A stretch of DNA of 64,000 nt from Closterium sp. NIES-65 (taxonomy: Eukaryota > Streptophyta > Zygnematophyceae > Desmidiales > Closteriaceae), in NCBI GenBank assembly GCA_948144175.1, contig CANXME010001990.1:1-64000 (forward strand), in the 5' to 3' direction. Position 1 is the first letter of the stretch; every line of letters begins with the position of its first letter. Positions 37,401 to 49,000 of the stretch are shown here, piece after piece. The position numbers and the translations under genes are program-made. Under the pieces are notes generated by a model. It was not told the origin of the DNA. It saw nothing but the letters and a program-made list of their open reading frames with translations, and did not search any database.

Positions 37401-40400
37401 GCCATCCCTTGTTGCCCTGTAACCAACATGCCATCCCTTGTTGCCCTGTAACCAACATGCCATCCCTTTTTGCCCTGTAACCAACATGCCATCCCCTTGT
37501 TGCCCTGTAACCAACATGGCATCCCTTGTTACCCTGTAACCAATATGCCATCCCTTGTTACCCTGTAACCAACATGGCATCCCTTGTTGCCCTGTAACCA
37601 ACATGCCATCCCTTGTTACCCTGTAACCAACATGCCATCCCTTGTTGCCCTGTAACCAACATGCCATCCCCTGTTGCCCTGTAACCAACATGGCATCCCT
37701 TGTTACCCTGCATGCCATCCCTTGTTACCCTGTAACCAACATGCCATCCCTTGTTGCCCTGTAACCAACATGCCATCCCTTGTTGCTCTGTAACCAACAT
37801 GCCATTCCTTGTTGCCCTGTAACCAACATGCCATCCCTTGTTGCCCTGTAACCAACATGCCATCCCTTGTTGCCCTATAACCAACATGCCATCCCTTGTT
37901 TCCCTGTAACCAACATGCCATCCCTTGTTGCGCTGTAACCAACATGCCATCCCTTGTTGCGCTTTAACCAACATACCATCCCCTGTTGCCCTGTAACCAA
38001 CATGTCATTTCCATCATTCTGTTCTGCCCATTTTTCCGCCCATCAATCCCATCATTCCGCCCATCAATCCCATCATTCCGCCCATCAATCCCATCATTCC
38101 GCCCATCAATCCCATCATTCCGCCCATCAATCCCATCAATCCGCCCATCAGTCCCATCATTCCGCCCATCAATCCCATCATTCCCATCATTTCCCCCATC
38201 AATCCCATCATTCCGCCCATCAATCCCATCATTCCGCCCATCAATCCCATCATTCCGCCCATCATTCCCATCATTCCGCCCATCATTCCCATCATCCCGC
38301 CTATCAATCCCATCATTCCGCCCATCAATCCCATCATTCCGCCCATCAATCCCATCATTCCGCCCATCAGTCCCATCATTCTGCCTGCCTGTCGCCTTCT
38401 CCTTTTCCTCTCTTGCTCCCCGCTGCCATGCCTCTCTTGATGATGAAAATAGGAGGAGGGGAAGCGTCCCGTGTCCGGACGCTGGACGGAGGACGCTTCG
38501 CGGAAAATAGATTGGGCTGCCTGAAAAAGTAATTGATTTGAGAAGATGACCTTGGCGATTTGAGAAGATGACCTTGGCGATTTGAGAAGATGACCTTGGC
38601 GATTTGAGAAGATGACCTTGGCGATTTCGTTTGAATGCCAATCACGCAAACTCGTGACTTTTGCGTTGACTCAAAAGTCACCCCAATGGGATCGATGCTG
38701 CCAAGGGAGATCGATCGCAAACCAATGGTGCCAATTTTGTTATCTTGGCAAGCAAAGTCGCTACCAACCCGTTTTTTCCCTAGCCACCACACATTACCGC
38801 ACTGCATCTCCCCCCAACCCCCCCTAAACCTTGTCCTGAACCCATATAGAAGAGAATGATGTCGTCATTCAGAGTTTTCTCGTCGACCTGATTCTCTTTT
38901 GAAAACCCGAAATCTCTGTTTAGTAATGTGTGGGATTCTGGTGTTGTTATGAGATGTTATGGATGATCCATGATCAATGTGGTTGCAATGTCGCGAAACC
39001 CCCTCTCCTCCCTTCCTACGGTTGTTTTGGCTGCTCGGAAGATTTTTTTACCTTACCCGGCCCAGCGTCTTTGATTGTCTTGTAGGCTGCAGACCGAGCG
39101 TCCTGCGTCCCGGATGCAGGACGCGTCTTTCTCATCATAGCTTGCCACACGCTGCCCCTGCCTTGCCTTGACATGCCTTGCCTTGCCTCGACTCTCCTTG
39201 CCTTGCCTTGCCTTGCCTTGCCTTGTCTCGACTCTCCTTGACTTACCTTGCCTTTCCTTTACTTGCCTTGCCCTGACTTGCATTACCTTGCCTCGCCTCG
39301 CCTTGCTGTGCCTTGCATCGTCTGCCAGTTCATTCTTCAACAACAGCTTCACGGGGCCCATTCCACCCGCCGTCTCCCGCCTGTACCGTCTGTGTCTGAC
39401 AGCCAGGCCACCCCCCCCCCCCCGTCCCTCCCCTCTCCCCTTCCCCCCGGCCCAGTTCATTCTTCAACAATAGCTTCACGGGGCCCATTCCACCCACCAT
39501 CTCACGCCTGCACCGGCTTGCGTATCTGTCAGCCCTCCCATGCCCACCCCCCCCCCTCTCACACCAACTGACCCCCCCATTCCACCCGCCATCTCCCGCC
39601 TACACCGGCTTGCATTTCTGTCAGCCCTCCCATGCCCACCCCCCCCCTCTCACACCAACTGACCCCCCCATTCCACCCGCCATCTCCCGCCTACACCGGC
39701 TTGCATTTCTGTCAGCCCTCCCATGCCCACCCCCCCCCTCTCACACCAACTGACCCCCCCATTCCACCCGCCATCTCCCGCCTACGCCGGCTTGCATTTC
39801 TGTCAGCCCTCCCATGCCCACCCCCCCCCTCTCACACCAACTGACCCCCCCATTCCACCCGCCATCTCCCGCCTTTCTCTCCCTCTCTCCCTCACTCCCT
39901 TGCCTCACTCCTTGGTTCCTTCACCACCTCCATCGCTCGCTTCTCACTTCCTTACTCGCCTTCTGCTTGCACTCACTCGCTCTTGCTCTTGTCAGCCCTC
40001 GTTTTCCCCATGCAGCTACACTCCCTCCCATGCCCATCTCCTCTCTCCCATGCCCATCCCCTCCCTCCCGTGCCCATCCCCTCCCTCCCATGCCCATCTC
40101 CTCCCTCCCACGCCCATCTCCTCCCTCCCCCGCCCACCTTCTCTGTCCACTGATAAAACCCTCCCCTCCCTCTTATGTGATCTCCGGTCTCCCTTCCCTT
40201 CCCACCCTACATGCTCCCAGCGAAATGGATGCCAACCCCTTGCATGTGTCACTGCCACAAGAAATCAGCCATCTCACCGCCCTCTGCTACCTGTACGCCT
40301 CACCTCTTGCACATGCACGCCTCTCCCTCCATGGAGGTCAAATGTAGATCTAGCAAACTGCGATTTGTTTGCCAAAAATGAAGAAAAATGAGGTTAATAA

Positions 40401-43400
40401 TAATAATAGTAATAGTAGTAATAATAATAATAGTAATAATAATAATAACAACAATAACAATAAGAACAACAACAACAATAATAATAATAATAAATAAATA
40501 AGTAAATAAATAAAAAGAAACAACAACACGCAGTGTCAACGTTTTGGCGCTGTCTCAAACAAATGTCAAGTGTTGAAGCCATGTGCTTTGACGCTTAACG
40601 CTTGCAGATTTTAGCATCCAAGCCTCATAGCCTGCAAGAAACGCCAACCCCACCCACCCTCCCCTGCCCCAGGAGCATAGCACGAAATAACATCTCTGGC
40701 CCGCTGCCCGACAGCATCAGTGCCCTCACCGCCCTGGAAAACCTGTAACCAGCACCATCTCAGATGCATCTCTTGCTCATCGCCCATCTCTTGCTCATCA
40801 CACATCTCTTGCTCATCGCACATCTCTTGCTCATCGCGCATCACTTGCTCATCGTGCATTGTCCCCTCCCATTGCATGCCCCATCGTCCCTCCCATTGCA
40901 TGCCTCATCGTCCCTCCCATTGCATGCCGCATTGTTCACCACCAGCTACGCACCATCCAACGCCATCACAGGGAGCATCCCCTCCACCATTGCTGCCCTC
41001 TCTCGCCTCGAGTACTTGTGAGCTGCACACGCCTCTTTGCACCTTTTCAAGAGTGAGCGAGGTGCTGTGCTTGAGTGTTCTTCTCGTACCATCGTCTCTT
41101 GGTGCTGTTTCTCTGTTGCTGCCCTCTCCCGCCTCGAGTACTTGTGAGCTGCACACGCCTCTTTGCACCTTTTCAAGAGTGAATTAGAGTGGGAGAGGTA
41201 TTTCTCTTGCGTCTGAGTGTTCCCAAGAGTGGGCTGCGCTTGATGGTTTTTTCTTGGACCATGTTCCCTTGCTTGCTGTTTCTCGCTTGCTGTTTCTCGC
41301 TTGCTGTTTCTCGCTTGCTGTTTCTCGCTTGCTGTTTCTTGCTCGCTGTTTCTCGCTTGCTGTTTCTTGGTTGCTGTTTCTCCTCTTTGGCCGTGTCCGT
41401 CCCACTCCCCACACGCACATGCATGACAGGGTGTTGAGTCAGATCCCCTTTCTCACGTGCATGGCAGGGTGTTGAGTCAGATCCCCTTTCTCACGTGCAT
41501 GGCAGGGTGTTGAGTCAGATCCCCTTTCTCACGTGCATGGCAGGGTGTTGAGTCAGATCTCCTTTCTCACGTGCATGGCAGGGTGTTGAGTCAGATCCCC
41601 TTTCTCACGTGCATGGCAGGGTGTTGAGTCAGATCCCCTTTCTTACGTGCATGGCAGGGTGTTGAGTCAGATCCCCTTTCTCACGTGCATGGCAGGGTGT
41701 TGAGTCAGATCCCCTTTCTCACGTGCATGGCAGGGTGTTGAGTCAGATCCCCTTTCTCACGTGCATGGCAGGGTGCTGAGTCAGATCCCCTTTCTCACGT
41801 GCATGGCAGGGTGTTGAGTCAGATCCCCTTTCTCACGTGCATGGCAGGGTGTTGAGTCAGATCCCCTTTCTCACGTGCATGGCAGGGTGTTGAGTCAGAT
41901 CCCCTTTCTCACGTGCATGGCAGGGTGTTGAGTCAGATCCCCTTTCTCACGTGCATGGCAGGGTGTTGAGTCAGATCCCCTTTCTCACGTGCATGGCAGG
42001 GTGTTGAGTCAGATCCCCTTTCTCACGTGCATGGCAGGGTGTTGAGTCAGATCCCCTTTCTCACGTGCATGGCAGCCTGGCAGGGTGTTGAGTCAGATCT
42101 CCTTTCTCACGTGCATGGCAGGGTGTTGAGTCAGATCCCCTTTCTCATGTGCATGGCAGGGTGTTGAGTCAGATCCCCTTTCTCACGTGCATGGCAGGGT
42201 GTTGAGTTTGAACCCCTTTCTCACGGGATCCCTGCCTCGCGCTCTCTCCCGCCTCACCAGACTCCAGCATCTGTCAGCCCCTGAACCCTGCCTCTCCTGC
42301 AATCTCTCACTTTTTTGTTTTTTGTTTTTTTTTTTCCCCTGTTTTTTTGGGTAGATAAATTACATACATCTGCCCACAACCTCTCGGCATGTAAAAACAC
42401 CAGGCGAAATTGCCAATCTGTGCGAAAATGCGGGTCTAGTTGCCCGACTTGGGGTCGGGTGTTGTTGTTGTGTCACATCTGTCCCCTCCATTTTCCATAA
42501 AACTTCAGGACGGGATGCAAATCCGTGGGATGTATGTGACCCGAGGTAAGGTCGACCAGGCCTGATCCGTGCCTGGCCAGGGTCGGGTCGGCCTTGTCTT
42601 CCCTGGTCGGCCTGGGTCGGGACGGGTCGGCCCGCTGCTGAAATGAATCCCCTCGTGTAGATCGCTTCCTCCTCACAAGCGTATGTTTCCCATCCCATCC
42701 CATCCCATCCCATCCCATCCCCTGGCAGGGACTGTCCCACTCCCATACCCTTCATCCCTTGGTGCTTTGCTTTCCATGTCTCCTTTTCTTCTCCTCTGGC
42801 CTCCCCCCCCTCCCCCTTTCCCCTACCCCCTGCCCACTTCCACTTTCCCTTTTTCCACTCCCCCTCCCCCCTGCCCCTTGCCCCCCGCTCCCCTTCCCCC
42901 TTTCCCCTTCCTCCTTCCCCTTCCCCCCTTCCACCTTCTCCAATCCCCCTCCCTCCTCCCCCCATGCCCCCTTCCCCCCTTCCCCTGCTCACTGCCTCTT
43001 CCCCCCTTCCCATTTCCCCCTTCCCCCTCCCCTTTCCCCCTTCCCCCTTCCCCTTCCCCATCCCCCCTCCCCCTTCCCCTTCCCCATTCCCCCTGCCCCA
43101 GTTTACTCGGCAACACTGCCATCTCGGGCCGGCTGCCTCGCTTCCTTGCAGCCCTCACTCGCCTCACTGTGCTGTACGCCCCTCCCCCCTTTCCACACGT
43201 CTCAATTTTTTCTTCCTAGACTGCTGCTCGCCTAATCGCATGGCTATAGGTACCATCTCGGGCCGGCTGCCTCGCTTCCTCACAGCCCTCAGTCGCCTCA
43301 CTGTGCTCTGCGCCCCTCCCCAATTTCCTCCCCCACCCTCTGCGCTAAGTTGGAATATGAGCGTTCCACAGTTTATGCGCTAGCGTATAAACGCCAAACG

Positions 43401-45952
43401 CTGCGGGAGGAGTATCCGGTGGTATGCACAGCATGCGCTGGCCTGGGCAGATGAAATGAAATCCCGGGCCAGTTTGTTAGGTTCAGAGGCGGGGATTTTT
43501 GAGACGTCTCAAAAGGTTCAGAGGCGGGGATTTTTGAGACGTCTCAAAAGGTTCAGAGGCAGGATGGCCGAGGTGCAAAGCACGAAGGTGGTGCCTGCTC
43601 GTCGATAAGAACGAGGTCGGTAGGAACAAGGTAAAAACAAAACAGAAGGATGGACATCGATTGGAGAAATGAGCCGCATTCAAACCCACCCAGCTTCTGG
43701 TTTTCTTTTCTGGTCTGCCGAAACGTTTTTTTTTTTTTTTTCCCGCGTTTTTACACAAAAAACGCAGTGTACGTATTTTTGTAGCGTATAAACTCAATAC
43801 GCAGGTACAGGTGAGCTTTTTTTTCCAACTTAGCATGTGTGTGCGCCCCTCCCCCTCTTCCTCCCCGCCCTGTGTGCCCCTCCCCTCCCGTCCTGCTATT
43901 TTTGCTTCTATCTCCTGCCCACTCTATCTCCTGCCCACTCTATCTCCTGCCATGTCTGTGCCTACACCCCAGTCATTTGCCTTCACTTGAGTCAAACTGA
44001 TGTTTGCTGTCTCCCTCTCCTCGCTTCACTCTCACATTCCTCTGACCAGTCTCTTTCTCCCCTTACGCTTGCTCCCCTCTTATCTCACTTTCCCAAACCG
44101 CGTCCCACTCAGTGAATTGATTGGAACAAAGGTTCAAGGAAAGATCCCTGCCGCTTTTGGAGCCCTCACGAATCTTGTAACCTTGTGCGATTTCCTCTTC
44201 TCTACGAGTACATACATATTCATATTTAAAATTTGATACACGTTTACTCACATGACATACCTTGATGTGTGCCTTCCACATGACATACCTGGGTGAATCG
44301 CAAAAACGCACTTATAATTTGGATCAGAATAGGAGGGGCATACATTGTGGTCTGAGAAAAAAGGGGTGGGAAGCTCTTGGACAAGATGCTTGGGCCCCAC
44401 CAGTAAGTTGGAATGGAGAACTGAATTTTGAGTTGACTCGAAAGGGATCTTGGCCAATGGCCATGATTATTGCCCCCGCGAATATGTTGGGTCGGAGAAT
44501 CATTGCGGATCCTAATCATTTCGTTCAAAGTTGATTTAAGATGATTTGGGCTCAAGTAATCTCCCAACCCAGCCTTGGCACCAGAAAATTGTTTTTTGAG
44601 GATTAAAAAAAACCAGCTAGTAATCTCCCAACCCAGCCTTGGCACCAGAATATTGGTTTTTGAGAATTTTCAAAAACCAGCTAGTAATCTCCCAACCCAG
44701 CCTTGGCACCAGAATATTGGGCCACGGTTGGGTTCCCAACCTGCCACTAAGGCAGACATTCCATTAGTTTGTGCAACCAAACTTAGTAGTTTGGGTAACT
44801 TAGTAGTTGGGTGTCAAATTCTACCCGAGCATCATAGCTTACATACCGGACTCAAAGAGGATGCTAATCTGGCGATTCCTCTCTCTGTGTGTCCCGCCCA
44901 TCTGCCCTCTGTGTGCCCCGCCCATCTGCCCTCTGTGTGTCCCGCCCATCTGCCCTCTGTGTGCCCCGCCTTTCAGTCAGTTTCCTAATAGTGGGGTGGG
45001 CTGCCCAATGGAGGGACGCTGTGAAATAAATCAGGACCGTTCATCCATGTTTTGCAGGCTCTGTTCGACTTTCTGCTCCACTTGTATCCCAATCAACGGT
45101 CAGAATCACACCAACCAACCAACCAACCATACATACACTTAGCCTTGCTTTGGTGATCCGCACTGCAAACCCCCCCGTTTGCACTCCCCAATATATAACC
45201 CGCCCATTGATCTCCGCATTCGGTTAAAAACAAATCGCTTCCATACTCAAACATGCCCACCCATCCCCCATCCCGGCCCACCCATCCCTCACCTCACCCC
45301 AGCCCTTCATCCCATCCCCCTGTCTTATTCCCCCCCAGCACCAATCCCCAGACCGCCTCCCCCTTCTCCTCCTCCCCCTCCGCCATCCCTCTTCCCCCCA
45401 CCTCCTCCCCTTATCATCTCAGTCCTGGTCGCCTCCCCTCCTCCTCCCCCCTCTCTCGCCTCCTCCCTCTCACCATCCACAATTGCCGGGGCAGCAGCGG
45501 GTGCAGCGGTGCTGCTGCTGGTGGTGCTGGTGGGGGGGGGGGGATGGGGGCTGTGGTGGTGGAGGCGCAGGCAGGCGCGGAAGGGGGAGGTTATGAGTGA
45601 GTGGGCAGGGGAGAGGGCGGGAAGCGGGGATAAAGGAGGCATGTGATATGATGTGATGGATGGGTGGGGTGGGTCTTGTAGTGGGGGCACGTGATAAAAG
45701 TGCTGTTTTGAGACGTCTCAAATCTACGCTTGTATCAGAGGGGAAGGGAGCAGGGATGAAGCAGGCATGTGATGTGATGGATGGGCGGGTGTTGTTGTGG
45801 GGCATGTGTCGCCATGCCAGCAAGTGGTGGGTGGAGTGGAGTGTGTGTGTAAGGGGGTGAGAGGGAGTGTGTGTGAGTAGGTGGGTGTGTGGATGTGAGT
45901 AGCTGTGTACGTGTGTTTGCATGTGCTTGTGTGTATTTTTGTGCATGCGTGC

Positions 45953-46018
<66 letters not shown>

Positions 46019-49000
46019 CATGCTGCCCCCCCGTTGCTGATGCTACCCTTCTCCTCGTTTCATGTGGTTCCTGCACCTCTCTTTCAACAGCGCCTAATAT
46101 CTTTGTTTCTCTTGCCTCTCTTCCTTTCTCTTGCCTCTCTTCCTTTCTCTTGCGTCTCTTCCTTTCTTGTGGCCCCCCCATATTCCCCACCCCTTCATCT
46201 GCTCAAGAGTCCTACTCACTTGCCGCCTTATTTACACCTCTCGTTCCGCTCATTCCCCTCATTCCCCTCATTCATTCCCTTCATCCCCCCCGCTCCCCTC
46301 ATTCCCTTCATCTCCCCCGCTCCCCCCGTTCCCCTCATTCCCCCCTTCCCCTTGCAGCTCCTTCCATGCTCAGGCGCACCCTCCCCTGCCCTCACATTCC
46401 CCTCTTTCCCTCATTCCCCGTTCCCCTCATTCCCATGATTCCCCCCGTTCCCCTCATTCCCCCCTTCCCCGTCCAGCTCCTTCCATGCTCAGGCGCACCC
46501 TCCCCTGCCCTCACATTCCCCTTGCTGACCTAATCAGGGCCACCAATGGGTGGGCAGAGGGGCGGAGGGTGGGGGGAGGCAGGTGGAGTGACGTGTACAG
46601 GGGGGAATGGGGGGAATGGGGGGAATCGGGGCGGAGGGCGGAGGGGGGAAAGAGCGAGGAGAGGAGTGAGGCAGAGAGCGATGGTGGGAATGGAAGAGGG
46701 GGAGAGGGGAAGCAGGACGGGGGAGAGGGGAAGCAGGAAGGGGGAGAGGAGGGGGGCGCGTTGCAGAGGAAGCAGGGGATGCGTGCAGGGAGGGGGAGGG
46801 CGCGGGGGCGGGGGGGCGTGTGGGCAGTGAAGCGCATGAGAGGGGGGCCGCCGTGGGAGTCACTGGAGGCCCACGCACTGGCCTTGGCGCGGGTGGGGCA
46901 CCCCAACGTGCTCCGCCTCGTGGGGTGGTGCAGCTGGCAGGCTGGGGGGGGCATCGAGGGGCTGCCAGAGGCAGGGCAGAGGGGAGTGCGGGAGGGGGGA
47001 GGGGAGGGGGGTATGCAGGAGGGGCGGGCGCGGGGAGAGGAAAGGGGCGGGCAGGAAAGGGGAGCGAAGGGGGGTGGGAAGGAGAGGGGAGAGGAGGGGA
47101 GCAGGCAGGAGGAGGGAGAGGAGAAGGGCGGGCAGGAGGGGGGAGAGGAGGGGCAGGTGTTGGTGTATGAGTGGATGGAGAGGGGCAGCTTGCAGGCAGT
47201 GCTGCAGGCAGGTGCGCTCACAGTGGACCGCCATGCCATTCACTCACCACCTGTCCTCCTCCACCTCCCACTCCTATCCACTCCTCTCCTCTCCCCTCCT
47301 CTCCCTCATCTCATCTCCTCTCCTCTCCTCTCCTCTTTTCTCCTCTCCTCACTCCTCTCGTCTCTCTCCTTTCCTCTCCTCTCCTCTCCTCTCCTCTCTC
47401 TCCTCTGCTCACTCTCCTCTCCTCTCCTCTCCTCTCCTCTCCTCTCCTCTCCTCACCTCGCCACTCCTCGCTTCTCCTCACTTCTCGTCTCCTCCCATCT
47501 CCTCTCCTCTCCTCTCACATCCCATCCCATGCCTGCCCCTCGCAACCACCTCTTTTCGCCTTCCTTGTTTTTCCCTTACCGAGGTAATCCCTCGCGCACC
47601 CCACCTTCCTTTCCTCCCAAATCATCTCAGCCCCTCAAGCCCCATTATCGCTGCAGCATTGTGTGGACACAAGAGTGGACCCTCTTCCTTCCCTTGTGAC
47701 CATCTTGCTTCTCTTGTGACCCTCTTCCGTTCTTCTTGACCCTCTTTCTTTCCTTGCGACCCTCTTCCTTTCCTTGCGACCCTCTTCGTTTCCTTGCGAC
47801 AATCTTCCTTTCCTTGTGAACTCTTGCCCTTGTTTTGTTGACCCCACAGGGCGAACTCCCCATTGCCCACTGCCAACCCTCTTGCACCGTGTCCATCCCA
47901 TCCCCACACCTCACCTGCTTCGTGCATCAGCCACACTAGTGGGCAGCAGCCCCTTGTCGCTGCGGCAACGGGTGGGCGTCACGGTGGGAGTGCTGAGGGC
48001 GCTCAAGTTTTGAGTCCACCCATTGAACCATGTCCAACCCATCCCCACACCTCACCTCCGTCATGTCATGACTCCCAAATCAGCCGCGCAGGCGGGCAGC
48101 AGCCCCTTGTCCCTGCGGCAGCGGGTGGGCATCACGGTGGGGGTGCTGAGGGCGCTCAAGGCGGTGCAGAGCCACGGGCAGGTGCACGGCGACCTCAAGC
48201 CCTCCAACGTGCTGCTCACTGTTGCCTGGGAGGTGAGTGACGTGATAAAAGAGAGTTTTTGAGACGTCTTAAAAACTCTCAAGGCGGTGCAGAGCCACGG
48301 GTGGGTGCACGGCGACCTCAAGCCCTCCAATGTGCTGCTCACTGTTGCCTGGGAGGTGAGTGTGTGTTTTGCCCTACTCAAAGTGATTGGGAGGTGATTG
48401 TTGCTGCTGCTTGGGAGATGGGTGCCTTGCCTCTCAACTAAACTTGTTCATTCGAATCCAGTAAACACTTGAGTCGAATTTTTATTACTTGGCTTGGGAA
48501 AGTCTCGAGTGCAGATTCTGTCGTAATCTCTTATTTTTCTACATCCATAGGCTAGATTTTGACATGTAGCAATTTCATATATTGGTGGGTTGTTGAGTGT
48601 ATTCACCAACCGCAACTTATAGTTGGTGAAGATTGGTCCTGAAGCTTGGTCCTTGGTTGGCATTTGCTAACTTTTGGTCCTTAGCTGCACCAAACCCAAC
48701 CAATTCGCATTTATGGTTGCGTGGGCTACAAGCAAGCTCACCCATTGGCCAGCCTAGCGGCCAACAGGGAAACTTTCCCTTTCGCTCCTCTTGTTCATTT
48801 ATAGAGAAAGTAAATAGCATCTTGGCTCTTGGCTCCTTACTATAGAGCAAGTACTATATGTTAACGAGAGTGGAGTGTTGGCCCCGCCCTCACGTGGGCA
48901 GCGCCGACGGCTTGGTCGGATGTACGGGAGAAGCAGCCGACCGTTCACAGTGGGAGAGCCGCTCGACAGGCTTCGTCGAGCTGCAGGGGACCGCTGTGGT

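Larger units (their letters stand above)
47880..48358 (+). repeat. Triplicated catalytic-loop exon region
   Basis: Copy 1 (about 47880-48008) has the intron end, an acceptor (CACACTAG) and the exon up to GGGCGCTCAAG, then breaks off. Copy 2 (about 48028-48240) is complete. Copy 3 (about 48278-48360) has only the 3' part from CTCAAGGCGGTGCAGAGCCA through its own GTGAGT donor. A 30-bp palindrome separates copies 2 and 3. Confidence 0.9.

Noticed and set aside
13501-38006. Dozens of overlapping minus-strand reading frames of 60-300 codons with a repeating [20 protein letters not shown] peptide
   Set aside because: They follow automatically from a 29-bp unit without stop codons on that strand. 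Frames merely end at variant units. No start context, domain or non-repeat sequence is present.
13501-38006. CRISPR-like array, because the unit is 29 bp
   Set aside because: There are no spacers. Units abut directly, and the setting is a eukaryotic intron.
13501-38006. Centromeric satellite
   Set aside because: The unit is short, derived from the adjacent exon edge, and lies inside one gene whose exons flank it in order and phase.
37954-38649. Four 140-225-codon frames with SAHQSHH, RPSIPSF or GMMGLM repeats
   Set aside because: All are readings of one 21-bp array. None has flanking domain sequence.
40681-40744. TAG at 40678-40680 as acceptor of exon 7
   Set aside because: It would give a 64-bp exon out of phase. 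The CAG at 40670-40672 gives the standard 72 bp and a full LRR.
42360-43383. Gly/Lys/Arg-rich minus-strand and Pro/Ser-rich plus-strand frames
   Set aside because: Produced by the CCCCTTCC pyrimidine tract of intron 9. Only exon 10 within it has LRR character.
45470-46021. His/Thr-rich minus-strand frame
   Set aside because: Reading of the TG microsatellite in intron 13.
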